DNA of 64,000 bases from Thalassobaculum fulvum (GCF_014652915.1 NZ_BMZS01000002.1:478590-542589), one strand, 5' to 3'; positions 46,041 through 55,518 are shown, numbered from the stretch's first letter. Notes: a model not told the origin generated them from the sequence alone. A program made the numbers and translations.

Positions 46041-47735
46041 TTGGACATCCTGATCAACATCGCCGGCGGTATCGCGCTCCTGCTGTGGGGCGTGCGCATG
46101 GTGCGCACCGGTGTGACCCGGGCCTTCGGCTCGGCGATCCGGCGCGGCATCGCGGTGGCGACCCGCCGGCGCCTGACCGCGTTCGGCACCGGCATGGCGG
46201 TCACCGGGATCCTGCAGAGCAGCACCGCCACCGCGCTGATCGTCTCGTCCTTCGGCGGCCGCGGCATGATCGCGCTGCCGGCGGCGCTGGCGGTCATGCT
46301 CGGGGCCGACGTCGGCAGCACGCTGGTCGTGCAGGTGCTGTCGCTGGACGTGTCCTGGCTGTCGCCGCTGTTCCTGCTGATCGGCGTGGTCGGGTTCCTG
46401 ACCACCGAGGACAGCCGGCGCAAGAACCTGTCGCGCATCATGATCGGCCTCGGCCTGATGCTGCTGGCGATCCGCCTGATCATGCTGGCCTCGCACCCGC
46501 TGCGCGATGCCGAGACCCTGTCCGTGCTGCTGCACCCGCTGACCAACGAGCCGCTGCTGGCGATCCTGGTGGCGGCGGTGCTGACCTGGCTCGCGCATTC
46601 CAGCCTGACCGTCGTGGTGCTCGTGATGTCGCTGGCGTCGCTGCAGGTGATCAGCCTGCAGCTGGCGCTGACGCTGGTCCTCGGCGCCAATGTCGGCGGC
46701 GCCGTCACGCCGCTGATGATGACCCTGGGCCAGCCGCCGAGCGCACGCCGGGTGCCGCTGGGCAACCTGCTGATGCGGGCGGCCGGGGCCGCCGGATGCA
46801 TCTGGGCGATCCCGTACCTGCCGCCCTACCTCGCCACAGTGTCCTTCGACACCGCGCACCAGGTCGCGAACTTCCACACCGCCTTCAACCTGGCACTCGC
46901 GCTCGTGTTCCTGCCGCTGGTCGGCCCGGTGGCGGCCCTGGTCATGCGTATCCTGCCGGAGCGCGAAGTGGTCGACGACGACAAGCAGCCCCGCTACCTG
47001 GAGCAGTCGGCGCTGGACTCGCCGGCGGTGGCGCTGACCTGCGCCAGCCGCGAGACCCTGCGGATGGGCGACGTGGTGTCGGAGATGCTGGGCCGCACCA
47101 TGGAGGTGTTCCGGCGCGACGATGCCGGCATGGTCAAGGAGGTGGAGCGGTCGGACGACGTGGTCGACGGCCTGCACGAGGCGATCAAGATCTACCTGAC
47201 CCGGCTCGCCCGCAACGAGCTGGACCCGACCGAGAGCCGCCGGACCGTCGAGATCCTGAGCTTCACCACCAACCTGGAGCACGTCGGCGACATCATCGAC
47301 AAGAACCTGATGGAACTCGCGGCCAAGAAGATCAAGACCCACTCCTCGTTCTCGAAGGAGGGCCTGGCCGAGATCGAGACCATGCACGCCCAGGTCGTCG
47401 GCAACCTGCAACTGGCCTTGAACGTCTTCATGTCGGGAGACATCAAGCTGGCGCGCAAGCTCCTGGAGCAGAAGGTGATGATCCGCGAGATGGAGCAGCG
47501 CTACTCGGAGGCGCACTACGCGCGGATCGGTGCCGGCCGGCCGGAATCGGTCGACAGCAGCTCGCTGCATCTCGACGTGCTGCGCGACCTGAAGCGGATC
47601 AACAGCCACGTCACCTCGGTCGCCTATCCGATCCTGGAGGACGCCGGCGAGATCGTGTCCAGCCGCCTGCGCTCTCCGAAGCCGGCGGCCGGCCACAGCG
47701 AACGTGCCACGCCGGCGACCGAGGCGGACGCCTGA
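46041..47735 (+). CDS. Na/Pi cotransporter family protein with C-terminal PhoU-like domain
   Basis: A 564-residue inner-membrane protein of the YjbB/NptA type. Two inverted halves each carry a core motif: the first is GILQSSTATALIV with the normal Q-S-S, while the second reads WLAHSSLTVVVLV, so Gln is His. About eight hydrophobic segments end near residue 300; the C-terminal ~230 residues are helical and resemble PhoU (HVGDIIDKNLMELAAKK). The TTG at 46041 is the probable start, with GAGGA about 6 bp before it; no ATG or GTG is better placed. Its stop is fused to the HisE-like start (TGATG). It probably moves phosphate, possibly outward as YjbB does when phosphonate breakdown yields excess. 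Confidence 0.88.
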   Translation: MDILINIAGGIALLLWGVRMVRTGVTRAFGSAIRRGIAVATRRRLTAFGTGMAVTGILQSSTATALIVSSFGGRGMIALPAALAVMLGADVGSTLVVQVLSLDVSWLSPLFLLIGVVGFLTTEDSRRKNLSRIMIGLGLMLLAIRLIMLASHPLRDAETLSVLLHPLTNEPLLAILVAAVLTWLAHSSLTVVVLVMSLASLQVISLQLALTLVLGANVGGAVTPLMMTLGQPPSARRVPLGNLLMRAAGAAGCIWAIPYLPPYLATVSFDTAHQVANFHTAFNLALALVFLPLVGPVAALVMRILPEREVVDDDKQPRYLEQSALDSPAVALTCASRETLRMGDVVSEMLGRTMEVFRRDDAGMVKEVERSDDVVDGLHEAIKIYLTRLARNELDPTESRRTVEILSFTTNLEHVGDIIDKNLMELAAKKIKTHSSFSKEGLAEIETMHAQVVGNLQLALNVFMSGDIKLARKLLEQKVMIREMEQRYSEAHYARIGAGRPESVDSSSLHLDVLRDLKRINSHVTSVAYPILEDAGEIVSSRLRSPKPAAGHSERATPATEADA

Positions 47736-48049
47736 TGACGCATCCGATCGACCGGCTCTACCACGGCGTCCACATGGCCCGGGCGGAGTCGCCGCCGGAG
47801 AGCCGGACCGCCCAGCTGCTGCGCGACGGCAATCCCAAGATCGCCAAGAAGGTGGTCGAGGAAGCCGCCGAGGTGGCGCTCGACGCCGCGGTGTCGGATC
47901 GCGACGGGGTGATCCGTGAATCCGCCGACCTGCTGTACAACCTGATGGTGCTGTGGGTCTGGATGGGCATCACGCCATCGGAGGTCTGGGCCGAGATGGA
48001 GCATCGCGAGAAGACCTTCGGCCTGGCCGGCAAGCTGCCCAAATCCTGA
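47735..48049 (+). CDS. HisE-like phosphoribosyl-ATP pyrophosphohydrolase
   Basis: A 104-residue all-alpha NTP pyrophosphatase of the HisE/MazG superfamily. The metal-binding helices are clear: KIAKKVVEEAAEVALDA (E-x2-E/E-x3-E type) and ESADLLYNLMVLW (E-x2-D). It could be the histidine biosynthesis enzyme HisE, but it lies in a phosphonate/phosphate transport operon, translationally coupled to the Na/Pi transporter and not to other his genes. A specialised pyrophosphatase acting on a phosphoribosyl or nucleotide intermediate of phosphonate metabolism is possible. The phosphatase gene follows 12 bp later. Confidence 0.85.
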   Translation: MTHPIDRLYHGVHMARAESPPESRTAQLLRDGNPKIAKKVVEEAAEVALDAAVSDRDGVIRESADLLYNLMVLWVWMGITPSEVWAEMEHREKTFGLAGKLPKS

Positions 48050-48061
48050 CGGAGACGGTTC

Positions 48062-48838
48062 ATGGACGACGATCGGCTCGATGCGCGCCTCGCGGTCGCG
48101 CGCGCGGCGGCCGAGGCCGGCGGCGCGCTGGCCCGGGAGTATTTCGAACGGCGGGCCGAGCTGGCGGTCGAGACCAAGGGCCCGCACGACCTGGTGAGCG
48201 TCGCCGACCGCGCGGTCGAGACCGAGATCCGCAGGGTGATCGCCGGGACGTTCCCCGACGACCCGCTGGTCGGCGAGGAGCACGGCGGCGACGCCGCCGA
48301 CACCGGCTGGGTGGTCGACCCGATCGACGGCACCCAGAACTTCCTGCGCGGGATCCCGCATTTCGTGGTGTCGATCGCCTACCGCCGGGCCGGACGGACC
48401 GAGGTCGGGGTGATCCACGACCCGAACACCGGCGACATCCACGCCGCACGCCGCGGCCGCGGCGCCACCCGCAACGGCACGCCGATCCGGGTCAGCGGTA
48501 TCGGCGCCCTGGACCGGGCGGTGCTCGGCGTCGGGCATTCGCCGCGGCACCCGGCCGCGCAGTACAACGCCACGGTCGCGGCGGTGGTGTCGGCCGGCTC
48601 CCAGACCCGCAACTACTGCTGTGCCGCCCTGCAACTCGCCTATGTGGCGGACGGCCGGCTCGACGCGACCTGGGACCCGTACCTGCTGGACTGGGACGTG
48701 GCCGCCGGGATCCTGCTGGTCGAAGAGGCCGGCGGCAGCGCGGTGCCGTTCGTGCCGGGCCGGCTCGGCCCGTCGGCCGACCGCCTGCTGGCCGGCAACG
48801 CCGGCCTGGTCGACGCGCTCAGGCCTCTGCTGCCGTAG
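48062..48838 (+). CDS. Inositol-monophosphatase-family phosphatase (HisN/SuhB-like)
   Basis: A 258-residue Mg2+-dependent phosphatase. The metal-site motifs are complete: GEEHGGD (Glu), WVVDPIDGTQNFLRGIPHF (Asp, Ile-carbonyl, Asp, Gly, Thr) and YLLDWDVAAGILLVEEAGG (Asp). It may hydrolyse inositol phosphate, histidinol phosphate or a related ester; HisN-type histidinol phosphatases belong to this family. A GGAGA site precedes the ATG. It is the last gene of the phn-Na/Pi-HisE-like run; pairing of a HisE-like and a HisN-like protein is notable. Confidence 0.9.
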   Translation: MDDDRLDARLAVARAAAEAGGALAREYFERRAELAVETKGPHDLVSVADRAVETEIRRVIAGTFPDDPLVGEEHGGDAADTGWVVDPIDGTQNFLRGIPHFVVSIAYRRAGRTEVGVIHDPNTGDIHAARRGRGATRNGTPIRVSGIGALDRAVLGVGHSPRHPAAQYNATVAAVVSAGSQTRNYCCAALQLAYVADGRLDATWDPYLLDWDVAAGILLVEEAGGSAVPFVPGRLGPSADRLLAGNAGLVDALRPLLP

Positions 48839-48851
48839 GAAGACTCCGGAT

Positions 48852-49020
48852 CAGACGACCTCGTGGACCTCGACTGGGAACGTCGAGATCTCCGAGATGA
48901 ACTCGCTGGCACGGGTCATCGCCGTCCGTCCGGCATCAGCAGCGAGCGCGGCCCCGGAAGCTTCGCGGCGAGCAGGCCGTGGGTCTCGCGCCAGTGCCGC
49001 CGGAGCGCATAATTCGCTAT
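48852..49020 (-). pseudogene. Possible remnant of a short leftward gene
   Basis: In the 258-bp gap before the IclR gene, the minus strand encodes two short adjacent stretches that look protein-like. One ends YALRRHWRETHGLLAAKL then PGPRSLLMPDGRR and a stop near 48918; the next begins at that stop in another frame (MTRASEFISEISTFPVEVH) and runs to a stop at 48852. Neither has a ribosome site or a full domain. They may be the decayed 3' end of a lost gene, or chance in GC-rich DNA. I cannot name a family. Confidence 0.2.
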
Positions 49021-49096
49021 TTTCAAATTGATTTGATTAAAACGAACTGTTCGCCGATAATCCCGGAGCGCCACCGCCGAGCGAAGGGAACTGCCG

Positions 49097-49897
49097 ATGG
49101 CCGGCGATCAGAGAGGCATTCAGTCGGTCGAGGTCGGCGGTCAGTTGCTGCGGGCGCTGGCCGAGGCCGACGGGCCGATGATGCTGCGCGACCTCGCCAG
49201 GAGCGCCGACATGTCGGCCGCCAGGGCTCATCCGTATCTCGTCAGCTTCATGCGGATCGGCATGGTCGACCAGGACAAGGCGACCGGCCGCTACGAGCTC
49301 GGCCCGCTGGCCCTGCAGATCGGGCTCGCCAGCATGCGGCGCCTGCAGCCGGTTCGGGTCGCCGAGGGCATCGTCAGCGGCCTTGTCGACACGATCGGGC
49401 AGACCGTCGCGCTCGCCGTCTGGGGCAATCACGGGCCGACCGTCGTGCGCATCGAGGAGGGCGTCAGCGCCATTCACGTCAACATGCGGGTCGGCAGCGT
49501 CATGTCGCTGCTCGGTACCGCCACCGGCCGGGTGTTCGCCGCCTTCCTGCCGCCGAAGATGATCGAGGGGTTCCTGGACTCCGACGTCGGCCGGGCCAGC
49601 GTCGGCGACGAGCAGGCCCGAAGGATGAGCCGGCCACAGGTCGAGGCGGCGGTCGCCGAGGTCCGGCAGCGCGGCCTCGCCCGCGCCGTCGACCGCCCGA
49701 TCCCCGGTGTCAACGCGCTGTGCGCACCGGTGTTCGACCAGACCGGCTCGATCGTGCTGGCACTCACCGCCATCGGGCCTTCCGGGGTGTTCGACGCCGA
49801 CTGGGACGGCCCGATCGCAAAGGAACTGCGCGCCTGCGCGGGGACGGTGTCGGCGCGGCTGGGATATCTGCCCGCGGCAGGGCGGCAGGCGGGCTGA
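49097..49897 (+). CDS. IclR-family transcriptional regulator
   Basis: A 266-residue regulator: winged helix-turn-helix (QSVEVGGQLLRALAEADGPMMLRDLARSADMS) followed by the IclR GAF-like effector domain (LVDTIGQTVALAVWGNHGPTVVRIEEG, VGSVMSLLGTATGRVFAAFL, and GVNALCAPVFDQTGSIVLALTAIGP). GAAGGGA precedes the ATG. It converges on the homogentisate-operon MBL gene, separated only by repeat copy D. IclR regulators often control aromatic catabolism, so it could act on hmgA-fahA, but it does not share a promoter with them. An AT-rich tract at 49010-49060 is its likely promoter. Confidence 0.92.
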   Translation: MAGDQRGIQSVEVGGQLLRALAEADGPMMLRDLARSADMSAARAHPYLVSFMRIGMVDQDKATGRYELGPLALQIGLASMRRLQPVRVAEGIVSGLVDTIGQTVALAVWGNHGPTVVRIEEGVSAIHVNMRVGSVMSLLGTATGRVFAAFLPPKMIEGFLDSDVGRASVGDEQARRMSRPQVEAAVAEVRQRGLARAVDRPIPGVNALCAPVFDQTGSIVLALTAIGPSGVFDADWDGPIAKELRACAGTVSARLGYLPAAGRQAG

Positions 49898-49898
49898 G

Positions 49899-50028
49899 CG
49901 CCCGTCGCTCCGTGTCCCGGAGCCGCCCGCTGGCGCGGACTCTCCGGGATGACGAAGCAATGGGACGCTCTACTCTCTCCGTCATGCCGGAGAGCCCCGG
50001 ACTTGATCCGGGGCGGCTCCGGAACCCA
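49899..50028. repeat. Intergenic palindromic repeat, copy D
   Basis: Starts 2 bp after the IclR stop with CGCCCGTCGCTCCGTG. Arms CCGGAGCCGCCC (49917-49928) and GGGCGGCTCCGG (50011-50022) are perfect. Inner arms 49940-49954 and 49980-49994 match with one mismatch. The right-edge segment is truncated relative to copy B. It lies between convergent genes. Confidence 0.72.
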
Positions 50029-50053
50029 CCCGCCGCCGCTCGATCGGCCCCGG

Positions 50054-51004
50054 TCAGCCCTGCAGGGCTTCCCACATCTCGAGGTCGCGCTGGGCGGTCC
50101 AGATCCGCGGGGTGTCGATGCCGCGGGCCTCGTCGTAGGCGCGCGCCACGTTGAACGGCAGGCAGTGCTCGTAGATCGCGTAGTCCTTGAACTTGGCGTC
50201 GCAGGCGTCGCGCACCGCGTCCCAGGCGTCCTTCAGGCTGCCGCCGCGCGCCGCCACCTGCTGGGCCGGCTTGTAGGTGCTCTGGACGAAGTCGCGGGTC
50301 GCCTCGAGCGCGGCGTCCACCATGTCGACCCCGACCAGGGCGTCGCCGCGGCCCGGCGCGATCGACTTCGGGTCGTAGGCCTTCACCGCGTCGAGGGTGG
50401 CGCCCCAGTCCTCGAAATGGCCGTCGCCGCAATAGCAGGCGGAGTGGTACTCGACGATGTCGCCGGTGAACATCACCTGCTCGTCCGGCACCCAGATGAC
50501 CGCGTCGCCGGCGGTGTGGGCGCGGCCGATCTGCTTGATCTCGACCTTGCGCTTGCCGAGGTAGACGGTCATCGAGTCCGAGAAGGTGGTGGTCGGCCAG
50601 GTCAGGCCGGGAATGCTCTCGTGGCCCTCGAACAGCCGCGGGAAGCGCTGGAACTCGCTGTCCCAGTCCTCCTGGCCGCGTTCGACGACCATGGCCCGGG
50701 CCTTGTCGGACATGATGACCTGCTGGGCGCCGAAGGCGCTGGCCCCGAGCACGCGGACCGCGTGGTAGTGGGTCAGCACCACGTGGGTGATCGGCTTGTC
50801 GGTCACCTCCCGGACCTTCTCGATCACCTTGTTGGCGAGGCGCGGCGTGGCCTGGGCCTCGACGATCATCACGCTGTCGTCGCCGATGATGACGCCGGAG
50901 TTCGGATCGCCCTCGGCGGTGAAGGCCCAGAGGCCCTTGCCGACCTCGGTGAAGCTGATCTTCTTCTCCGACAGGTCGCCCTGCGAAGCGAATGCCTTGG
51001 CCAT
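50054..51004 (-). CDS. MBL-fold protein with altered metal motif, in homogentisate operon
   Basis: A 316-residue metallo-beta-lactamase-fold protein. The core metal motif H-x-H-x-D-H is changed: THYHAVRVLGA gives H79-x-H81 but Val83 and Arg84 where Asp and His belong. Later ligand regions remain (GRAHTAGDAVIWVPDEQVMFTGDIVEYHSA with His and Asp). The second metal site should thus be lost or different. It follows fahA by 26 bp in the operon hmgA-fahA-MBL, suggesting a role with fumarylacetoacetate-type or other ring-cleavage products, or thioesters. The ATG at 51004 is preceded by GGGAGACACC. Confidence 0.85.
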   Translation of the reverse strand: MAKAFASQGDLSEKKISFTEVGKGLWAFTAEGDPNSGVIIGDDSVMIVEAQATPRLANKVIEKVREVTDKPITHVVLTHYHAVRVLGASAFGAQQVIMSDKARAMVVERGQEDWDSEFQRFPRLFEGHESIPGLTWPTTTFSDSMTVYLGKRKVEIKQIGRAHTAGDAVIWVPDEQVMFTGDIVEYHSACYCGDGHFEDWGATLDAVKAYDPKSIAPGRGDALVGVDMVDAALEATRDFVQSTYKPAQQVAARGGSLKDAWDAVRDACDAKFKDYAIYEHCLPFNVARAYDEARGIDTPRIWTAQRDLEMWEALQG

Positions 51005-51030
51005 GATGGTGTCTCCCGTCTCTCGGATCG

Positions 51031-52266
51031 TTATTTCGCCCAGTCGGGCAGAGCGACCGGCGGCAGCACCTGGCCGCTGCAGGCGCCGAAGCCGATGCGG
51101 AAGCCGTCGCCATGGGCGGCCCCGCGAAGGGTCAGGGTGTCGCCGTCCTCGATGAACCGGCGCTGGCCGCCGCCGGCCAGCTCGACCGGCTCCTTGCCGC
51201 CCCAGCTCAGCTCGAGCAGCGAGCCGCGGTTCTCCCGGTCCGGCCCGGAGATGGTCCCGGAGCCGAGCAGGTCGCCGACCCGCATCGGGCAGCCCGAGGT
51301 GGTGTGGTGGGCGAGCTGCTGGGCCGCCGAGTAGTACATCTCGCGGTAGTTGGTGCGGGCGATCACCGTCTCGGCCGCGCCGTCCGGCGCCAGCGCCACC
51401 TCCAGGTCGATGTCGTACAGCCCGGGGACCCGTGCCTGCAGGTACGGCAGCAGCGGCCGCTCCGGCTCCGGGGTCGGCACCCGGAACGGCTCCAGCGCCG
51501 CCTTGGTGACGATCCACGGGCTGATGGTGGTTGCGGTCGCCTTGGCCTGGAACGGGCCGAGCGGCTGGTACTCCCAGGCCTGGATGTCGCGGGCCGACCA
51601 GTCGTTCAGCAGCACGTAGCCGAAGATCATGCCCTCGGCCTCGGCGACCGACACCATGCCCTCGGACGGCTGCCCGACGATCGCGCCCATCTCCAGCTCG
51701 ATGTCGAACCGCGCCGACGGCGCGAACCGCGGCAGCGCGTCGTCCGGCCCCTTCACCTGGCCCCATGGCCGGCGCACCGGCGTGCCGGACACCACCACCG
51801 AGGAGGCCCGGCCGTTGTAGCCGATCGGGATCGACAGCCAGTTCGGCGGCAGCGCGTTCTCCGGGCCGCGGAACATGGTGCCGACATTGGTCGCGTGGTG
51901 CTTGCCGGCGTAGAAGTCGGTGTACTCCGACACCCGGAACGGCATCAGCATCCTTGCCGACGCCATCGCCACCAGGTGCGGCTCGACGGCGGCGCGGTGC
52001 GCCTCGTCCGACAGCAGCTCGGTCAGCCGCGCGCGCAGCGCCGACCACACCGCCGGGCCGGCCGCCATCACCGCGTTCCAAGCCGGCTCGCCGAACAGCA
52101 CCGGATCGACGCCATGGTCGACCCTGGCCACGTCGAGGATCCGGTCGCCGATGGCGACGCCGCAACGCGCGCCCCTGCCGTCGTCGAACACCCCGTAGGG
52201 CAGGTTGCGGATCGGGAAGTCGGTGTCGCCGTTGGCCGCTTCCAGCCAGCTTCGTGTCGTGGTCAT
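51031..52266 (-). CDS. fahA: Fumarylacetoacetase
   Basis: Hydrolyses fumarylacetoacetate to fumarate and acetoacetate, the last step of tyrosine breakdown. The 411 residues comprise a small N-terminal SH3-like domain and a large FAH domain with [20 protein letters not shown] (catalytic Asp and His region), [11 protein letters not shown] (metal-binding Glu pair), [20 protein letters not shown] (metal-binding Asp) and [18 protein letters not shown]. Its ATG overlaps the hmgA stop (ATGA). Length and motifs are normal. It acts directly after HmgA and a maleylacetoacetate isomerase that is not in this window. Confidence 0.96.
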   Translation of the reverse strand: MTTTRSWLEAANGDTDFPIRNLPYGVFDDGRGARCGVAIGDRILDVARVDHGVDPVLFGEPAWNAVMAAGPAVWSALRARLTELLSDEAHRAAVEPHLVAMASARMLMPFRVSEYTDFYAGKHHATNVGTMFRGPENALPPNWLSIPIGYNGRASSVVVSGTPVRRPWGQVKGPDDALPRFAPSARFDIELEMGAIVGQPSEGMVSVAEAEGMIFGYVLLNDWSARDIQAWEYQPLGPFQAKATATTISPWIVTKAALEPFRVPTPEPERPLLPYLQARVPGLYDIDLEVALAPDGAAETVIARTNYREMYYSAAQQLAHHTTSGCPMRVGDLLGSGTISGPDRENRGSLLELSWGGKEPVELAGGGQRRFIEDGDTLTLRGAAHGDGFRIGFGACSGQVLPPVALPDWAK

Positions 52267-53615
52267 TTCACCCCCGGTGTGCCGTCGAACTTCTTCTCGA
52301 GATCCGCCCAGCAGTCGATGTAGTCGTCCTGCAGCGGCGCCTCCTTGGCGGCGAACGCCGTCAGGTGCTGCGGGAACCGGGTCTCGAACATGAAGCTCAT
52401 GGTGTTGTCCAGCTTGTGCGGCTTCAGGTCGGCGTTCGAGGCCTTCTCGAAGGCCTCGCGGTCCGGCCCGTGCGGCAGCATCATGTTGTGCAGGCTCATG
52501 CCGCCCGGCACGAAGCCCTGCGGCTTGGCGTCGTACTCGCCGTAGATGTTGCCCATCAGCTCCGACATCACGTTCTTGTGGTACCAGGGCGGGCGGAAGG
52601 TGTTCTCCATCACCATCCAGCGCTCCCGGAACAGCACGAAGTCGATGTTGGCGGTGCCCGGCACGCCGGACGGCGCGGTCAGCACCGTGAAGATCGACGG
52701 GTCCGGATGGTCGAACAGGATCGCGCCGATCGGGCAGTAGTTCTTCAGGTCGTACTTGCAGGGCGCGTAGTTGCCGTGCCACGCCACCACGTCGAGCGGG
52801 CTGTGGCCGATCCCGGTGCGGTGGAACTGGCCGCACCACTTCACGGTGACGGTCGACGCCACCTCGCGGTCCTCGAACGCCGCCACCGGGGTCTTGAAGT
52901 CGCGCCGGTTGGCCATGCAGTTGGCGCCGATCGGGCCGCGGCCCGGCAGCTCGAACTTCTGGCCGTAGTTCTCGCACACGAAGCCGCGCGCCGGACCTTC
53001 CAGGACCTCGACCCGGTAGACCAGGCCGCGCGGGATCAGCGCGATCTCCTGCGGTTCCAGGTCGATGACGCCGAGCTCGGTGCAGAACCGCAGCTTGCCC
53101 TCCTGCGGCACCACCAGCAGCTCGCTGTCGGCCGAGTAGAAGTACTCGTCGACCATCGAGGCGGACACCAGATAGATGTGGCTGGCCATGCCGACCTGGG
53201 TGTTGACGTCGCCGGCGGTGGTCATGGTCCGCATGCCGGTCAGCCAGGTCAGTTCCTCGCCGGCGTGCGGCACCGGGTCCCAGCGGTACTGGCCGAGCGA
53301 GATCACGTCGGGATCGATGTCCGGGGCCGATCGCCAGTACGGCAGGTCGATCTTGGTGAAGCGGTGGGTGTGCTTCACCGACGGCCGGATCCGGTAGCAC
53401 CAGGTCCGCTCGTTCTGGTGGCTCGGCGCGGTGAAGGCAGTGCCCGAGAGCTGCTCGCCATAGAGTCCGTAGTTGCACTTCTGCGGGCTGTTCATGCCCT
53501 GCGGCAGGGCGCCCGGCAGGGCCTCGGTCTCGAAGTCGTTGCCGAACCCCGACATGTAGCCGGCGGGGGCCGCGGACCGTTCCGGCGGTCCGATCGGTGT
53601 CTCCAGTGCGCTCAT
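52263..53615 (-). CDS. hmgA: Homogentisate 1,2-dioxygenase
   Basis: Fe(II) ring-cleaving dioxygenase converting homogentisate to maleylacetoacetate. About 450 residues; the opening [19 protein letters not shown] is characteristic, as are [22 protein letters not shown] and the C-terminal iron-site region [21 protein letters not shown] with conserved His and Glu. ATG 53615 (MSALETPIG) has GGGAAGGGA upstream; the open frame further 5' runs through the promoter and should not be used. First gene of hmgA-fahA-MBL, reading leftward from a region containing a 12-bp palindrome. Confidence 0.97.
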   Translation of the reverse strand: MSALETPIGPPERSAAPAGYMSGFGNDFETEALPGALPQGMNSPQKCNYGLYGEQLSGTAFTAPSHQNERTWCYRIRPSVKHTHRFTKIDLPYWRSAPDIDPDVISLGQYRWDPVPHAGEELTWLTGMRTMTTAGDVNTQVGMASHIYLVSASMVDEYFYSADSELLVVPQEGKLRFCTELGVIDLEPQEIALIPRGLVYRVEVLEGPARGFVCENYGQKFELPGRGPIGANCMANRRDFKTPVAAFEDREVASTVTVKWCGQFHRTGIGHSPLDVVAWHGNYAPCKYDLKNYCPIGAILFDHPDPSIFTVLTAPSGVPGTANIDFVLFRERWMVMENTFRPPWYHKNVMSELMGNIYGEYDAKPQGFVPGGMSLHNMMLPHGPDREAFEKASNADLKPHKLDNTMSFMFETRFPQHLTAFAAKEAPLQDDYIDCWADLEKKFDGTPGVK

Positions 53616-53722
53616 GGGATTCGTCCCTTCCCTGTGAACCTTGCGCTCGGACGGTCGGCAGCACCCACCCGACACGTCTCTCCTGCCGCGGAGGGTCGGA
53701 TATCGCTTGCCAGCAGTCCAGG

Positions 53723-53734
53723 TATTAGCTAATA
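53723..53734. promoter_or_regulatory. Palindromic operator between hmgA and the divergent flavoprotein gene
   Basis: TATTAGCTAATA is a perfect 12-bp palindrome in an otherwise GC-rich context, 108 bp before hmgA and 76 bp before the flavoprotein gene. TTAGCTAA-type sites are typical of MarR-family regulators; no such gene is adjacent. It probably controls one or both promoters. Confidence 0.55.
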
Positions 53735-53809
53735 GCAAAGCCGTTCGCAATAGACGAAATCGCGAAGGCAGCGACCAGACCGCCCGAACGACGACCGGAG
53801 GAACGACGG

Positions 53810-55516
53810 ATGGCCCAGGAAACCTACGATTGCGACGTGCTGGTGGTCGGCTCCGGCGCCGGCGGGCTCGCCTCCGCGGTGGCCGCCGCCCATCGCGGCC
53901 TGAAGACGCTGGTGGTGGAGAAGGAGCCGGTGTTCGGCGGCACCACGGCGCGCTCCGGCGGCTGGATGTGGGTTCCGGGCAACGCGCCGGCCAGGCGCGC
54001 CGGCATCGAGGACAGTGCCGAGAAGGCCAAGACCTACCTGCGACACGAGACCGGCGAGCGTTTCGACGAGGCCCGGGTCGACGCGTTCCTGGAGGCCGGG
54101 CCCAAGGCGGTCGACTTCTTCGAGCAGAGCACCAGCCTGCAGTTCGACCTCGGCCCGACCTTCGCCGACTATCACCCGAAGGCCCCCGGCGGCATGGACG
54201 CCGGCCGCTCGATCGTCGCCCGGCCGTTCGACGGCCGCGAGCTCGGCGGCGAGATCAAGCGGCTGCGCCCGCCGCTCGCGGAGATCACCTTCCTCGGCAT
54301 GATGATCGGCTCCGGCAAGGAGCTGCTGCACTTCTTCAACGTGACGCGCTCGCCGGTCTCCGCGTTCTACGTGGCCAAGCTGTTCGTCAAGTTCCTGCGC
54401 GACATGGCGTTCCACGGCCGTCCGATGCGGCTGATGAACGGCAACGCGCTGATCGGCCGGCTGGCCAAGTCGTGCTTCGACAAGGGCGTGCCGATCTGGA
54501 CGCGCGCGCCGGTCCGCCAGCTGATCCGGAACGATGCAGGCGCGGTCACCGGCGCGCTGGTCGACACGGCGAAGGGCACGGTCGAGGTCCGGGCCGCCAA
54601 GGGCGTGGTGCTGGCCGCCGGCGGCTTCCCGCAGGACCCGGTCCGGCGCAAGGCGATGTTCGGCCACGCCGAGAGCGGCTACGAGCACGCCTCGCCGGCG
54701 CCTCCGGGCAATACCGGCGACGGGCTGCGGCTGGGCGAGGCCGTGGGAGCCAGCGTGGAGACCGAGTTGCCGAACGCCGCGGCCTGGGTGCCGATCTCGC
54801 GGCCGCCGCGCAAGGACGGCACGCTCGGCACCTTCCCGCATTTCGTCGACCGCTCGAAGCCCGGCGTGATCGCGGTCACCCGCTCGGGCCGCCGGTTCTG
54901 CAACGAGGCCGACAGCTATCACGATTTCGGCCAGTCGCTGACGAAGCGGATCGCCGAGGAGGGCGGCGAGATCTGCGCGTTCTTCGTCTGCGACCACCGG
55001 GTGCTGCGCAAGTACGGCCTCGGCCACGTCAAGCCGGCCCCGGTGCCGTTCGGCCACCATCTTCGCTCCGGCTACCTGTTCCGCGGCGACACGCCGGAAG
55101 CCCTGGCCCGGGAGATCGGTGCCGATCCGGCGCAGTTCGCCGAGACCATCCGCAAGTACAACGAGCACGCCCGCACCGGCGAGGATCCGGAGTTCGGCCG
55201 CGGCACGACCTCCTACAACCGGTCGCTCGGCGATCCCGAGCACAAGCCGAACCCGTGCGTGGCGCCGCTGGAGACCGGCCCGTTCTACGCGGTCAAAGTG
55301 GTCATGGGCGACCTCGGGACGTTCGCCGGCCTGCGCTGCAACCAGAACGCCCAGGTCCTGGGCGACGGCGGCCGGCCGATTCCGGGCCTCTACGCGGCCG
55401 GCAACGACGCCGCCAGCATCATGGGCGGGAACTATCCGGGCGGCGGGATCACGCTCGGCCCGGCGATCACCTTCGGCTACATCGCCGCCCGCCACATGTC
55501 GGGGGCGAACGCGTAA
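53810..55516 (+). CDS. FAD-dependent oxidoreductase (3-ketosteroid dehydrogenase/fumarate reductase flavoprotein family)
   Basis: A 568-residue flavoprotein. The N-terminal FAD motif is [22 protein letters not shown] with [18 protein letters not shown], and the C-terminal FAD contacts are [32 protein letters not shown]. The intervening substrate domain has [13 protein letters not shown]. It groups with 3-oxosteroid delta-1-dehydrogenase-like and fumarate-reductase-like proteins often found in catabolic clusters. No signal peptide and no partner cytochrome is adjacent. It is divergent from hmgA, sharing a palindrome-bearing promoter region, so it may be co-regulated with aromatic catabolism; substrate unknown. 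Confidence 0.9.
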   Translation: MAQETYDCDVLVVGSGAGGLASAVAAAHRGLKTLVVEKEPVFGGTTARSGGWMWVPGNAPARRAGIEDSAEKAKTYLRHETGERFDEARVDAFLEAGPKAVDFFEQSTSLQFDLGPTFADYHPKAPGGMDAGRSIVARPFDGRELGGEIKRLRPPLAEITFLGMMIGSGKELLHFFNVTRSPVSAFYVAKLFVKFLRDMAFHGRPMRLMNGNALIGRLAKSCFDKGVPIWTRAPVRQLIRNDAGAVTGALVDTAKGTVEVRAAKGVVLAAGGFPQDPVRRKAMFGHAESGYEHASPAPPGNTGDGLRLGEAVGASVETELPNAAAWVPISRPPRKDGTLGTFPHFVDRSKPGVIAVTRSGRRFCNEADSYHDFGQSLTKRIAEEGGEICAFFVCDHRVLRKYGLGHVKPAPVPFGHHLRSGYLFRGDTPEALAREIGADPAQFAETIRKYNEHARTGEDPEFGRGTTSYNRSLGDPEHKPNPCVAPLETGPFYAVKVVMGDLGTFAGLRCNQNAQVLGDGGRPIPGLYAAGNDAASIMGGNYPGGGITLGPAITFGYIAARHMSGANA

Positions 55517-55518
55517 GG

